A stretch of DNA of 64,000 nt from Acidobacteriota bacterium (GCA_018269005.1 JAFDVK010000031.1:1-64000), one strand, 5' to 3'. Counted from the first letter of the stretch, positions 34,293 through 44,020 are shown. The notes: generated from the letters alone by a model not told the origin. Made by a program: numbers and translations.

Positions 34293-35192
34293 ATGACGAT
34301 GAAGATCGATTGGATGCGGGGCTGTGCAACGGCTCTTGTAACACCTTTTAGGAAAGACGGCTCGGTCGATGACGCGGTCTTTCAGAAACTTGTCGAGCGG
34401 CAGATAAAAGGCGGTGTAAAGCTGCTTGTGCCGTGCGGAACGACGGGCGAGAGCGCGACGATGGACGAAGCCGAAAGGCTACACGTGATTCGTATGACGG
34501 TCGAGGTCGCGAAACGCCTGAAGGCGCACGTTATTGCCGGCACCGGAAGCAACAATACCGCCGCGACGATCGATTTTACACGCAGGGCCCGCGAGGCCGG
34601 TGCCGACTGCGCTCTTGTCGTTGCGCCTTATTACAACAAGCCGACGCAGGAAGGGATGTTCGCGCATTTCAGCGAGATCGCAAAGAGTGTTCGCGAGATG
34701 CCAATAATGCTCTACAACGTGCCTTCGCGAACTTCATCCAACATCTCCGCCGAGACGACGCTGAGGCTCGCAGAGAAGTTCGACAACATCGTCGCGACAA
34801 AAGAAGCCTCGGGAAATTTCTCGCAGATAATGGAGATCATTCGCCGTCGGCCGAAGAATTTCCGCGTCTTTTCAGGTGACGATATGACGACCGTGCCGCT
34901 GATCTCGCTCGGAGCCGACGGCCTTGTATCGGTTTGTGCGAACGAGATCCCGAAAGAGACGTCAAAAATGGTCGAGCATGCTCTGAATGGCTCGTTCCAT
35001 TTCGCACGTAAGATCCATTACAAGATCCTGCCGCTGATGGAGGCGAACTTCATCGAGGCCTCTCCGGCACCGTGCAAATTCGTGATGAAAGAAATGGGAC
35101 TTTGCGAGGAGAATATTCGCCTGCCGCTCGTGCCCGTTGGTTCCGATTCTCGCGTGCGGCTGAGATCGATCTTGAAGGAGATGGGAAAATGA
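34293..35192 (+). CDS. dapA: 4-hydroxy-tetrahydrodipicolinate synthase
   Basis: DapA condenses pyruvate with aspartate semialdehyde, the first committed step to lysine. The 299-aa TIM-barrel has the CGTTGES motif with T50/T51, Y141 in MLYNVPSRT, and the Schiff-base lysine K170 in VATKEASGN. The C-terminal helices are complete. The start is ATG 34293, with a second ATG two codons later. The stop TGA overlaps the ATG of the following small membrane protein. Confidence 0.96.
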   Translation: MTMKIDWMRGCATALVTPFRKDGSVDDAVFQKLVERQIKGGVKLLVPCGTTGESATMDEAERLHVIRMTVEVAKRLKAHVIAGTGSNNTAATIDFTRRAREAGADCALVVAPYYNKPTQEGMFAHFSEIAKSVREMPIMLYNVPSRTSSNISAETTLRLAEKFDNIVATKEASGNFSQIMEIIRRRPKNFRVFSGDDMTTVPLISLGADGLVSVCANEIPKETSKMVEHALNGSFHFARKIHYKILPLMEANFIEASPAPCKFVMKEMGLCEENIRLPLVPVGSDSRVRLRSILKEMGK

Positions 35193-35446
35193 ATGTCTAT
35201 CAGAAGATCAGCGTTTTTCTCTTAAGATGGACTGGCTTTGTCTCGCTCGTTTTCGGGATCAACGGCTTTGTTTATACCCTTTTGTTGAGCTATTCGGCAT
35301 CTTTTCAACTTGGTGGGATAACGGCCGGCGAAGGACTGTTATCGGGTGCTTACTATTTTGTCATTGGCCTTGCTTTTTCACTGTTTAGCGGGCCGTTAGG
35401 GAAGTTCCTAGGACGTGGACTGGACGACAAGAGCGATGGTGTGTAA
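35189..35446 (+). CDS. Small membrane protein (85 aa)
   Basis: A protein with two strong hydrophobic segments (about residues 12-37 and 48-68) and a short charged C-terminus ending in LDDKSDGV. Its ATG overlaps the dapA stop (ATGA), so it is translationally coupled to dapA. No family recognised. The overlap and lack of stops in this frame support a real gene; a possible extended start inside dapA is not needed. Confidence 0.65.
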   Translation: MNVYQKISVFLLRWTGFVSLVFGINGFVYTLLLSYSASFQLGGITAGEGLLSGAYYFVIGLAFSLFSGPLGKFLGRGLDDKSDGV

Positions 35447-35467
35447 AGCCGTCTCTGGTGCAAGGTT

Positions 35468-36655
35468 ATGAAGATCGTAATTTGTGGTTTGTTGGCCGTA
35501 ATGGTGTTCACGTCACAGACTTTCGCACAGGCGAAACCGAGGGCTCGTGACCTCGGAATTCCATTCGATGGGACGCCCGGTGCGTTCAACGCGATAACGG
35601 ATGTGAAGGGGGTTGAGGTCGGATATACGACGCTTATCTCCGGCGAAGGCGATAAGGCCATCCGAACGGGTGTTACAGCGATCTTGCCTCAGGGGAAGGA
35701 TTTTGCCGGCCGCCTGTTCGCCGCTTGGCATACGTTGAACGGCAACGGCGAAATGACGGGCACGACCTGGGTGCAGGAGTCGGGAGGTTTAGGCTCGCCG
35801 ATCCTTATCACCAATACCCACAGCGTTGGGGTAGTTCGCGATGCCGTGATCGAATGGGGTGCAAAGAAGCATCCCGGCGGCGGTTATTCGGGCGATTTCA
35901 GTTTGCCCGTAGTCGCCGAGACGTTTGACGGCTTTCTGAACGACATCAATGGTTTTCACATAAAGAAAGAGCATGCCTTTCAGGCGTTGGATTCGGCGAA
36001 GTCCGGGCCGATAGCTGAAGGTAATGTCGGCGGCGGAACCGGAATGATGGCGCATGCCTTCAAGGGCGGCACCGGTACGGCTTCGCGGGTCCTGAGCGCG
36101 AAATTCGGCGGCTATACGATCGGCGTTCTCGTGCAGGCGAACTACGGAGCGCGCCAGCTATTCAACGTCGCGGGCGTGCCGGTCGGGCGAGAGATCACGG
36201 ATCTGATGCCGAAACCCGGCGGCCAGACCTCGTCGTTGAGAAAAAATAATGTGAATGAAGGCGACGGCTCGATCATCGTGGTGCTTGCGACCGACGCTCC
36301 GCTCCTGCCGCATCAGTTGAAGCGTATCGCACAGCGTATCGCGCTCGGCGTTGGCAATGTCGGCGGCCGCGGTGAGAATTCATCCGGCGATATCTTTATC
36401 GCATTTTCCACTGCAAATGCGGCCGAGTTCGGAAAGAACGAGGGAATCGCGAATGTGCAAATGCTGCCGAACGACCGTATCAATATGTTGTTCTGGGCGA
36501 CCGAACAGGCAACTGAGGAAGCGATCTTGAACGCTCTTGTCGCGGCCGATACGATGACCGGTTACAAAGGGAATACGGCCTATGCATTGCCGCACGATCG
36601 CCTCCGAGAAGTCTTGAAGAAATACAACCGCTTGCAGGAACCGGTAAAGAAATGA
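35468..36655 (+). CDS. Secreted P1-family aminopeptidase (DmpA-like)
   Basis: A 395-aa Ntn-like hydrolase. A signal peptide ends in TFAQA. The N-terminal domain shows the family motifs [14 protein letters not shown] and [11 protein letters not shown], followed by [11 protein letters not shown]. The autoprocessing site is expected at GDGSIIVV near residue 272, where Ser becomes the N-terminal nucleophile of the C-terminal subunit. Relatives are L-aminopeptidase/D-esterases that release N-terminal D- or L-residues. The stop TGA overlaps the dapD ATG. Its place between dapA and dapD suggests operon co-expression rather than a role in lysine synthesis. Confidence 0.9.
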   Translation: MKIVICGLLAVMVFTSQTFAQAKPRARDLGIPFDGTPGAFNAITDVKGVEVGYTTLISGEGDKAIRTGVTAILPQGKDFAGRLFAAWHTLNGNGEMTGTTWVQESGGLGSPILITNTHSVGVVRDAVIEWGAKKHPGGGYSGDFSLPVVAETFDGFLNDINGFHIKKEHAFQALDSAKSGPIAEGNVGGGTGMMAHAFKGGTGTASRVLSAKFGGYTIGVLVQANYGARQLFNVAGVPVGREITDLMPKPGGQTSSLRKNNVNEGDGSIIVVLATDAPLLPHQLKRIAQRIALGVGNVGGRGENSSGDIFIAFSTANAAEFGKNEGIANVQMLPNDRINMLFWATEQATEEAILNALVAADTMTGYKGNTAYALPHDRLREVLKKYNRLQEPVKK

Positions 36656-37482
36656 ACCTTCGCGAAGATATTGAATCACTGTTTGCAAAGAGCGAATTCT
36701 CAGCCGATGATCGTGAAGTTTACGAAGCGTTCAAGCTGGCTCTGCGTCGCGGCGAGATCCGTTCGGCGGAGAAGGATACGGACGGGAATTGGAGCGCGAA
36801 CGCTTGGGTGAAGCAAGGCATCTTGCTCGGCTTTCGAATGGGCAAGATGGTCGAGATATCAAAGCCTACCGAGACGCTTCAGTTCTTCGACAAGGACACG
36901 TTTCCCTTGCGGCCGATGTCGCTTGATGACGGTGTGCGGATCGTCGTCGGCGGCTCCGCGATCCGCGACGGCAGCTACGTTGCACCGAGTGTCGTTGTCG
37001 TGCCGCCGGCTTACATCAACGTCGGTTCGTATGTTGATGAAGGCACAATGGTCGATTCTCACGCGTTGGTCGGAAGCTGTGCCCAGATCGGAAAGCGAGT
37101 TCACCTCTCGGCGGCAGCCCAAATCGGCGGCGTGCTCGAACCCGTGAACGCGACGCCCGTCATCATCGAGGACGACGTTCTCGTCGGCGGAAATACCGGA
37201 GTTTATGAGGGAACGGTCGTACGAGAACGCGCGGTTCTTGCAAGCGGCGTTATTCTCACACGCTCGACGCCGGTCTTCGATCTGCCCAATGGCCGCATCA
37301 TCAAGGCTCCGGAAGGCGGTTCGCTCGAGATCCCCGCAGGTGCTGTTGTCGTCCAAGGTTCGCGCGCAGTTTCGAACGAATTCGGCCGCGAGAACGGCCT
37401 CTCGATCTATTGTCCGATCATCGTCAAATACCGCGACGAAAAGACCGATAGCGCGACAAGACTTGAAGATTATCTTCGATAA
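36652..37482 (+). CDS. dapD: 2,3,4,5-tetrahydropyridine-2,6-dicarboxylate N-succinyltransferase
   Basis: DapD uses succinyl-CoA to acylate tetrahydrodipicolinate. The 276-aa protein has an N-terminal helical domain, then the left-handed beta-helix hexapeptide repeats (from about residue 105: [26 protein letters not shown] and [24 protein letters not shown]), and the closing [18 protein letters not shown] stretch. Its ATG overlaps the preceding stop by the ATGA motif. Its presence shows that this organism uses the succinylase branch of lysine synthesis, so DapC and DapE activities are expected. Confidence 0.95.
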   Translation: MNLREDIESLFAKSEFSADDREVYEAFKLALRRGEIRSAEKDTDGNWSANAWVKQGILLGFRMGKMVEISKPTETLQFFDKDTFPLRPMSLDDGVRIVVGGSAIRDGSYVAPSVVVVPPAYINVGSYVDEGTMVDSHALVGSCAQIGKRVHLSAAAQIGGVLEPVNATPVIIEDDVLVGGNTGVYEGTVVRERAVLASGVILTRSTPVFDLPNGRIIKAPEGGSLEIPAGAVVVQGSRAVSNEFGRENGLSIYCPIIVKYRDEKTDSATRLEDYLR

Positions 37483-37494
37483 TTCATTCTGATT

Positions 37495-38961
37495 ATGAAC
37501 GATGGTGTCCTCTCTTCCCGGTTTGACAAGCAAGCCGAAGAAACAATGCGCAGGAACGGATTTCGCTCGGAATTCGGCGATGAGAGCCGAGAGCAAGTCG
37601 TGGAACTTGCTCATTTTGACCTGAACGCACTGGCGGGCGAGGCCCAAGATCTTCGTGATACGCTGTGGTCGTCGATAGATAACAGAACTTCAAAAGACCT
37701 CGATCAGATCGAGTGGGCCGAACAGCTTGAGAATGGCGACATTCGCTTGCTCGTCGGCATCGCGGACGTCGCCGCATATGTTGCGAAGGACTCTCCCATC
37801 GACCGGTACGCCGAGCAGAATACCGTTACGGTTTACACCGAGACGCGAATCTTCCCGATGCTGCCCGAAGAACTTTCGACCGACATTACTTCGCTCGTCG
37901 AGGGTGCGGATCGCATTGCGGTCGTCGCGGAGATGATCGTCAAAGAGAATGGCGATGTGCCGGAGAGTAATTTCTTTAGAGCGATGGTCCGCAACCACGC
38001 AAAGCTTGATTACGAATCCGTGGGCGATTGGCTCGAAGGCAACGGTGAAACCCCGCAAAGAATCGCCGAGATCGGCGGCTTGGAGGCCCAGATAAAGCTG
38101 CAGAACGAGGCCGCTGTCCGCTTGGGCGATTATCGTGCGAGGAAAGGCGCTCTCGATTTCGAATCGATCGAATCTTCGGCGGTAGTCGAGGATGGCGAAG
38201 TTAAAGAGATCAGGGCCGTGCGTCCGAATGCAGCACGCAAACTCATCGAGAATTTCATGATCGCGACGAATGTCGAAATGGCGGAGTTTCTCGAACGCAA
38301 GAACGTCGCCTCGCTCCGCCGCGTCGTCGAAGCGCCGGAGCGTTGGGACGGCATCGTGCGAATTGCGGCCGAGTACGGCGAAACGCTGCCGTCCGAGCCG
38401 GATCTCCCTGCATTTTCGGCCTTTCTCGCACGGCGAAAGGCCGCAGATCCCGAACGCTTTCCCGACCTTTCGCTCTCGCTGATAAAGCTGATCGGTGCAG
38501 GCCGCTGTGTCGTTCAGCGTCCGGGCGAGGATGCCGGCGGACATTTTGGGCTCGCCGTCAATGACTACGCACATTCGACAGCACCGAATCGCCGATTCAC
38601 CGACATCGTCGTCCAACGCATCGTCAAGGCCGTCATCGTCGACGAGCCGCAGCCTTATACTCCGGAAGAACTCGACGCGATCGCCGAACACGCGAATCTG
38701 CAGGAAAAGGCCGCCCGCAAGGTCGAACGCCGTATGCGAAAGATCGTGGCCGCCGCCGTCCTGCAGCATCACATCGGGCAGGAATATGACGCGATCGTCA
38801 CGGGCGACACGAAGGCGGGCGTGTTCGCGCGCGTCTTACGTCCGCCCGTCGATGGAATGGTCGTCCGAGGCCAAAACCGCCTCGATGTCGGCGACAAGGT
38901 CCGAGTCAAACTCCTCTCCGCAAACCCGCACAACGGATTCATCGATTTTGCGGCGGAATAG
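37495..38961 (+). CDS. RNB-domain ribonuclease (RNase II/R family)
   Basis: A 488-aa 3'-5' exoribonuclease-like protein. The RNB catalytic core starts near residue 40 (HFDLNAL, then SKDLDQIEWAEQL) with the acidic cluster DLDQ and GIADVAAYV. Later motifs are FMIATNVEMAEFL and YAHSTAPNRRFTDIVVQR. A short S1-like/OB-like C-terminal part ends the protein (VVRGQNRLDVGDKVRVKLLS). It lacks the N-terminal cold-shock domains of RNase R, so it belongs to the compact RNB group. It starts 12 bp after dapD, in the same operon. Confidence 0.9.
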   Translation: MNDGVLSSRFDKQAEETMRRNGFRSEFGDESREQVVELAHFDLNALAGEAQDLRDTLWSSIDNRTSKDLDQIEWAEQLENGDIRLLVGIADVAAYVAKDSPIDRYAEQNTVTVYTETRIFPMLPEELSTDITSLVEGADRIAVVAEMIVKENGDVPESNFFRAMVRNHAKLDYESVGDWLEGNGETPQRIAEIGGLEAQIKLQNEAAVRLGDYRARKGALDFESIESSAVVEDGEVKEIRAVRPNAARKLIENFMIATNVEMAEFLERKNVASLRRVVEAPERWDGIVRIAAEYGETLPSEPDLPAFSAFLARRKAADPERFPDLSLSLIKLIGAGRCVVQRPGEDAGGHFGLAVNDYAHSTAPNRRFTDIVVQRIVKAVIVDEPQPYTPEELDAIAEHANLQEKAARKVERRMRKIVAAAVLQHHIGQEYDAIVTGDTKAGVFARVLRPPVDGMVVRGQNRLDVGDKVRVKLLSANPHNGFIDFAAE

Positions 38962-39020
38962 CTCGTTTCTGACACGCTGAAAGAGTTGCGATATACTTTA
39001 GGCAAGGAAGGCATTCAGCG

Positions 39021-39236
39021 ATGACGGAACCTCAAGAGAACAATACGGATGAGGCCAGAAAGCCGACGGTCTCGGGCATTGGCCAGAAGGTGCTTGGTGA
39101 GATCGAAAAACTCGCAGGCGTGATCAATGCCGATCCGCTTGCGCAGGCCGAGGGCGAATTCAATATCGAGGTCGGCGATATCCGCAATGAACTCGAAGAT
39201 GAACTCCCTGAGGAAAAGAATGAAACCAGCAGTTGA
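39021..39236 (+). CDS. Small acidic hypothetical protein (71 aa)
   Basis: A protein rich in Glu and Asp with one central amphipathic stretch (GQKVLGEIEKLAGVINADPLAQAEG), weakly like stress-related CsbD-type small proteins but not assignable. A good Shine-Dalgarno (AAGGAAGG) lies 8-10 nt before its ATG. Its 3' end overlaps the start of the aminotransferase gene (39220) by 17 nt, which suggests translational coupling. Function unknown. Confidence 0.65.
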   Translation: MTEPQENNTDEARKPTVSGIGQKVLGEIEKLAGVINADPLAQAEGEFNIEVGDIRNELEDELPEEKNETSS

Positions 39237-40371
39237 AAAGATGAATTTTGAGTTGCCGACGCGGATGCGAGGGCTTAAACCGACGCTCATTCGTCAGTTT
39301 TTTGAGCGCGCGTTGCCGGATTCGATAAATTTCGGGCTAGGTGAGCCTGACCTTCCGACGCCGCAGTTCATACGCGACGAGGCAGCGCGTGTCGCACGCG
39401 ACGAACAGAACGGCTACACGTCCCATCCCGGAATGCCCGCGTTGCGGGACAAGATCGCAGAGCAGTATTCGCATCTGAATTTGCCTCGGACGGGCGTTGT
39501 CGTAACGTGCGGTTCGCAGGAGGCGATGACGACCGCGATCCTTTGCACTGCCGATCGCGGCGACGAAGTTCTTGTGCCCGACCCCAGTTTTCCGGCGTAT
39601 GATGCGTGCGTGAAGATCGCCGAGGCGACGCCCGTGTATTATCGGATGCCGAAAGAGACGGGCTTCTCGTTCGACATCGAGGCTTTTAAGGCCGCGATCA
39701 CGCCGAGAACAAAGGCAGCCGTCGTCATTTCACCGTCAAATCCGACCGGCAGGATACTGACTCCTGAAGACCTGAAAGCGATCGCCGCGGCTCTGGAAGG
39801 CACAGGCATTTTCTTGATCTCCGACGAAATATACAGCGACCTATATTTCGGCGAAAGGCCGCATTCCGCTTCGGAATATTACGATAGGACGATCGTTGTT
39901 AGCGGCCTTTCGAAAAGCCTCAGTATGACGGGCTGGCGTCTCGGTTGGGCGGCGTGTGCCGACCCGGAAATGATAAACGCCATCCAGGTTTTGCACGGAT
40001 TCACGACGGTCTGTGCTTCGACAATTACGCAGAAGGCATCGCTGCTTGCGTGGACGCCCGAGGCCGAGGCGGCGAAAGCCGAAGCCCGCAGCATTTACAA
40101 AAAGCGGGGTGAATTCCTTGTCGATCTTTTCGACAAGGAACTCGGGATGCGGGCAACGACACCGGAAGGCGCGTTCTACACGATGCTCGATGTCCGTGAG
40201 ATCGGCGACGACCTCGAAGCCGCAGAAAAGACCTTGCAGAATCGCGTGATTACCGTTCCCGGCCAGGCATTCGGCGACGAAGCAACGGGCTTCCTACGCA
40301 TCTCATTTTGCAATACGGAAGAAAAAATGGCCGAAGGCGTGCGGCGGATGAAAGAGGCGTTCGGGCGATAA
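39220..40371 (+). CDS. Class I/II PLP-dependent aminotransferase (candidate DapC)
   Basis: A fold-type I aminotransferase. The PLP lysine is in SGLSKSLSMTGWRLGW near residue 235. SPSNPTGRIL is present near 170, and DEIYSDLYF near 205 carries the Asp and Tyr that contact the cofactor. I chose ATG 39220 (MKPAVEK), preceded by GAGGAAAAG; upstream in-frame codons belong to the overlapping small-protein gene. Its place between dapD and asd makes N-succinyl-diaminopimelate aminotransferase (DapC) the most economical assignment; a general aspartate or aromatic aminotransferase is the alternative. Confidence 0.88.
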   Translation: MKPAVEKMNFELPTRMRGLKPTLIRQFFERALPDSINFGLGEPDLPTPQFIRDEAARVARDEQNGYTSHPGMPALRDKIAEQYSHLNLPRTGVVVTCGSQEAMTTAILCTADRGDEVLVPDPSFPAYDACVKIAEATPVYYRMPKETGFSFDIEAFKAAITPRTKAAVVISPSNPTGRILTPEDLKAIAAALEGTGIFLISDEIYSDLYFGERPHSASEYYDRTIVVSGLSKSLSMTGWRLGWAACADPEMINAIQVLHGFTTVCASTITQKASLLAWTPEAEAAKAEARSIYKKRGEFLVDLFDKELGMRATTPEGAFYTMLDVREIGDDLEAAEKTLQNRVITVPGQAFGDEATGFLRISFCNTEEKMAEGVRRMKEAFGR

Positions 40372-40420
40372 GGGCGATATGAACAGAACGCGCGGTCGTT
40401 CGCGGACACGGATTGTTTAG

Positions 40421-41458
40421 ATGAAAAGATACAGAGTTGGAATTTTAGGTGCGACGGGCACCGTTGGACAGAGGTTCGTGCAGCTGCTCGAAGGGCATCC
40501 GGAGTTCGAGATAACGGCGCTTGCCGCGTCGGATCGTTCGGCAGGGAAGCGGTATGCGGAGGCGTGCGCGTGGAAACTTTCGGGCGAGATCCCCGAGGCG
40601 GTCGCGGATATCGTTGTCGCGCCGATCGAACCGCCGCTTGATTGCGACATCATATTTTCGAGCCTTCCGTCGTCTGTCGCCCGCGAGACTGAGGAGGCAT
40701 TTGCTCGTGCAGGCTATCCTGTGATCAGCAATTCGTCCAGCTATCGAATGGACGAGGATATTCCGCTGCTCATCCCTGAGATCAACGCCGACCACCTCGC
40801 TCTTATCGAACGCCAACGCGAGAAACGCGGGTTCTCAAAGGGTTTTATAGTTACGAATCCGAACTGTGCAGTCGTCAGCTTTGCTCCGCCATTGGCGGCT
40901 CTTCATCGCAAATTCGGAGTTGAGGCGTGTGTTGTTACCACTATGCAGGCGATCTCGGGTGCGGGTTATCCGGGCGTTGCGTCACTCGATATTACCGACA
41001 ATGTCTTTCCGTACATCGCGGGCGAAGAGCCGAAGGTCGAGACCGAATCGCAAAAGATCCTTGGCCGGATGAACGAAGGCTCGGTCGAACACGCAGATTT
41101 TCCAGTGTCGGCACAATGCTTCCGCGTGAATGTCGTCGATGGCCATATGGTTTCGGTGCGCGTCGATCTGAAAGAACAGGCGACCCTCGAAGATGTCGTT
41201 GCCGCGATGCGTGAATTTCCGTCGCTCGATCTGCACTCTTCACCGAAACAGTTTATTGCAGTTTCCGAGGAGCCGACACGCCCGCAGACACGCCTCGATC
41301 GCGACGCCGGCAGCGGAATGACGATCACCGTCGGCCGCGTATTTCCCGACACAGTATTCGATTATCGCTTTGTTGCCCTAAGCCACAACACGGTTCGCGG
41401 CGCCGCCGGTGGAGCCATTCTGAATGCCGAACTGCTGATCGCAAAAGGCCTGATCTAG
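40421..41458 (+). CDS. asd: Aspartate-semialdehyde dehydrogenase
   Basis: Asd reduces aspartyl phosphate to the semialdehyde used by DapA. The 345-aa protein has the NADP-binding GATGTVGQR at residues 10-18, the catalytic Cys149 in NPNCAVVS, the QAISGAGYPG motif and the substrate-binding Arg/His region near GHMVSVRVD. The pattern fits the archaeal/fungal-like ASADH class rather than the E. coli type. It follows the aminotransferase by about 50 bp and completes the aspartate branch together with lysC at 15902. Confidence 0.95.
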   Translation: MKRYRVGILGATGTVGQRFVQLLEGHPEFEITALAASDRSAGKRYAEACAWKLSGEIPEAVADIVVAPIEPPLDCDIIFSSLPSSVARETEEAFARAGYPVISNSSSYRMDEDIPLLIPEINADHLALIERQREKRGFSKGFIVTNPNCAVVSFAPPLAALHRKFGVEACVVTTMQAISGAGYPGVASLDITDNVFPYIAGEEPKVETESQKILGRMNEGSVEHADFPVSAQCFRVNVVDGHMVSVRVDLKEQATLEDVVAAMREFPSLDLHSSPKQFIAVSEEPTRPQTRLDRDAGSGMTITVGRVFPDTVFDYRFVALSHNTVRGAAGGAILNAELLIAKGLI

Positions 41459-41584
41459 CGCGAACCCTGGAACTACTCACATGACATTGTGCGGCGGAGG
41501 TGAAAAGGGGTCAGCATCAAATTGCCGCAAGGCGTGGGCAAGGAAGACAACCGGCAAAAACAGGAAAGCAGACCTATCTAGAAT
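41459..41584. other. Short gap between asd and DUF3800
   Basis: No promoter, terminator or repeat is clear here. The gap marks the change from the GC-rich biosynthetic run to an AT-richer gene. Confidence 0.4.
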
Positions 41585-42319
41585 ATGCAGCTAATCTTTA
41601 TTGATGAGACGGGTGACGATAAGTTTGGCAAGTATTTTGGACTTAGTTTGGCAACTATTAACTACACTAAGTACGCAAAAGTTAAAGAGGACTTTCAAAA
41701 AATCCTTAAGAAAGGAAAATGGGATCCAAAAGTTGAGTTTAAGGGGTCTTTTCTCTTTTCGGCAACAAAGGGCGACCCTTCGATTTCAATCGAAAAACGC
41801 ATCGAGTTAGCCGAGCAAATCCTGGAGTTAACTGCTTCTAGCGCGAATTCGCGCATGAAGTTCCATTATGTTCGTCATTCAGCTCCTGCGGCGGAGCACG
41901 GAAAGGAATACCTAAGAATTCTGCCTAATCTTCTTGCCAAGCTACCAAAAGCCCCGTCTGGGGCAGGGAAAAACCTAGCGTACTTTTGCTGTGACTACAG
42001 GTCAGATATAAACTTGTCCGAGTTGAATGATATAGTCGTCCCCGCAATCAAGGAGCGGGGCTACACACTTCTAGAACAGGTTTCGATGTTACATTCTGGA
42101 TGCGAAACAATTGGGATACTGTATGCGGATATTATCGGATATCTGGCGGCTCGAATAGACAATATCAGTAACGACTCAGAACTTTTTGAAGGCCTAAAAC
42201 AAGAAGAACTGCAGGAGAACGGAAAGATTAAGAAGTTGCGGTCTTCACAGAGTTTGATTGGCAAGGTGAAATACATTCAGCAATATGAGGTGAAGGTTTT
42301 GAAAGAAAAGACAATTTGA
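41585..42319 (+). CDS. DUF3800-family protein
   Basis: A 244-aa protein with the DUF3800 opening IFIDETGDD (acidic RNase H-like start) and a later EQVSMLHSGCETIGILYADIIGYLAAR stretch matching the family's conserved C-terminal aspartate. Members are thought to have an RNase H-like fold and are frequent in mobile regions and near defence genes. The base composition is visibly more AT-rich than its asd and purB neighbours, and codon use differs, which suggests recent transfer into the operon. No partner gene that would indicate a known defence system is present. Confidence 0.8.
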   Translation: MQLIFIDETGDDKFGKYFGLSLATINYTKYAKVKEDFQKILKKGKWDPKVEFKGSFLFSATKGDPSISIEKRIELAEQILELTASSANSRMKFHYVRHSAPAAEHGKEYLRILPNLLAKLPKAPSGAGKNLAYFCCDYRSDINLSELNDIVVPAIKERGYTLLEQVSMLHSGCETIGILYADIIGYLAARIDNISNDSELFEGLKQEELQENGKIKKLRSSQSLIGKVKYIQQYEVKVLKEKTI

Positions 42320-42346
42320 TGGATTAGTCGTTAGAAAGTATATTTT

Positions 42347-43639
42347 ATGATCGCACGCTACACATTGCCGGAGATGGGCGGACTTTGGTCGCTCGAAACG
42401 AAATTCAAGAAGTGGCTTGATGTCGAGATCGCGGTGTGCGAAGTGCACGCCGAGGACGGCACGATCCCGCAGGAAGCTCTTGCTGAGATCAAGGCGAAGG
42501 CCGCGTTCACCGTCGAACGCGTCAACGAGATCGAGAAGACGACCGACCACGACGTGATCGCGTTTACGACCAACTTGGCTGAGAATATCGGCCCTGCATC
42601 ACGTTTCGTGCATTACGGGCTGACGTCTAGCGATGTCGTCGATACCGCGAACGCGCTGCTTTTGAGGGACGCGTGCGACATTTTGCTCGCAAAGGTCGAT
42701 GCGTTGATGGTCGTGTTGAAGCGTCGTGCGTTCGAGTTCAAGGACACGCCGCAGATCGGCCGCACGCACGGCATACACGCCGAACCTACATCATTCGGCC
42801 TCGTGTGGGCGCTTTGGTACTCGGAGATACAGCGGAATCGCCGCCGACTCGCATCTGCCCGCGACGCGGTCGCGGTGGGCAAAATCTCAGGCGCCGTCGG
42901 GGCTTTCGCACATCTTGGACCGGACGTCGAAGAGCGTGTCTGCCAACGTCTCGGCATTGGCGCCGCGAATGTTTCGACGCAGGTCATCCAACGCGATCGT
43001 TACGCCGAATATCTCTCTACGCTTGCGATAATTGCCTCGACGTTAGAGAAGATCGCACTACAAGTGCGGCATTGGCAACGGACCGAGGTCCGAGAGGCTC
43101 AGGAAGCGTTCAAGGCGGGACAAAAAGGGTCTTCGGCGATGCCGCACAAGCGGAACCCGATCCTTTCCGAACGCATCTGCGGAATGGCACGGACTATCCG
43201 CGCCAATGCTGTCGTGGGCTTCGAAAATATCGCCCTTTGGCACGAGCGCGACATATCGCACTCTTCGGCAGAGCGCATCGTCCTGCCGGATTCGTCCGCC
43301 GCGACCGATTACATTCTCGCAAAAGCGACGAGCCTGCTCGACACGCTTGTTGTCTATCCCGAAAATATGCTCCGCAACCTCGAACTCACCGGCGGGCTTG
43401 TTTTTAGCGGCCAACTGCTGCTCGCCCTCACTCAAAAAGGCGTCTCTCGCGAGGACGCATACGTTCTCGCACAGCGAAATGCTATGAAAGTTTGGGACGA
43501 AGGCGGCACGTTCCGTGAACGCGTCGAGAATGACGCTGACATCACCTCGCAGCTTTCACCTGACGAGATCGGACGTGTTTTCGACGTAAAATACTATCTT
43601 CGGAACGTGGACAAGGTCTTTGCCCGAGTCTTCGCCTGA
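42347..43639 (+). CDS. purB: Adenylosuccinate lyase
   Basis: PurB cleaves SAICAR and adenylosuccinate in purine synthesis. The 430-aa protein has the signature loop GSSAMPHKRNPILSER near residue 265, the TSSDVVDTA motif near 90, GRTHGIHAEPTSFG near 137, and DISHSSAERIVLPDS near 305. The length is normal. It stands 27 bp after the DUF3800 gene. purS and purQ follow 1.9 kb downstream, beyond a repeat region and an opposing gene. Confidence 0.96.
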   Translation: MIARYTLPEMGGLWSLETKFKKWLDVEIAVCEVHAEDGTIPQEALAEIKAKAAFTVERVNEIEKTTDHDVIAFTTNLAENIGPASRFVHYGLTSSDVVDTANALLLRDACDILLAKVDALMVVLKRRAFEFKDTPQIGRTHGIHAEPTSFGLVWALWYSEIQRNRRRLASARDAVAVGKISGAVGAFAHLGPDVEERVCQRLGIGAANVSTQVIQRDRYAEYLSTLAIIASTLEKIALQVRHWQRTEVREAQEAFKAGQKGSSAMPHKRNPILSERICGMARTIRANAVVGFENIALWHERDISHSSAERIVLPDSSAATDYILAKATSLLDTLVVYPENMLRNLELTGGLVFSGQLLLALTQKGVSREDAYVLAQRNAMKVWDEGGTFRERVENDADITSQLSPDEIGRVFDVKYYLRNVDKVFARVFA

Positions 43640-43667
43640 TCTTTCAAGCCAACAACCCGAAAGTGAA

Positions 43668-43741
43668 TTTTGTGCAAATCGTGCACTTTGATACGTTTTG
43701 TGCGAAATGTGTCGTTTTGTGCGGTTTGATACATTTTGTGC
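43668..43741 (+). repeat. Four spaced TTTTGTGC repeats (iteron-like)
   Basis: TTTTGTGC occurs at 43668-43675, 43696-43703, 43715-43722 and 43734-43741, with spacings of 28, 19 and 19 bp. The flanks repeat too (GAAATGTG, GGAATGTG, GTTTGATAC, CTTTGATAC). It lies directly after purB in otherwise non-coding DNA. Confidence 0.7.
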
Positions 43742-43824
43742 GGAATGTGCTTCAAATGGGCGCGCCGTTTGGCTATGATGACAACACGGTCGAGATGGCC
43801 GTTTGGTCTTTGAAAAAAAAAGTA

Positions 43825-43893
43825 AATGGTGAATGGTGAATGGTGAATGGTGAATGGTGAATGGTGAATGGTGAATGGTGAATGGTGAGTGGC
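43825..43893 (+). repeat. Heptanucleotide tandem repeat (GAATGGT)
   Basis: About nine head-to-tail copies of GAATGGT: one degenerate first copy, eight exact copies and a degenerate last copy. Such 7-bp satellites are prone to copy-number change. No gene reads through it convincingly. Confidence 0.95.
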
Positions 43894-44020
43894 CTTCTTC
43901 CTTCGCGTTCTTTGCGTCGCCTTTGCGGTCTTTGCGTTTACGTTCTTGTTTGGAACCGTAAAGGATGGCTTCTGATTTCTCACTTATTACTTATTTCGGA
44001 ACCGTTGGAGGCCAGAGGCG

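Noticed and set aside
43825..43893. CRISPR array
   Set aside because: The repeats are head-to-tail 7-mers with no spacers, and no cas gene is present.
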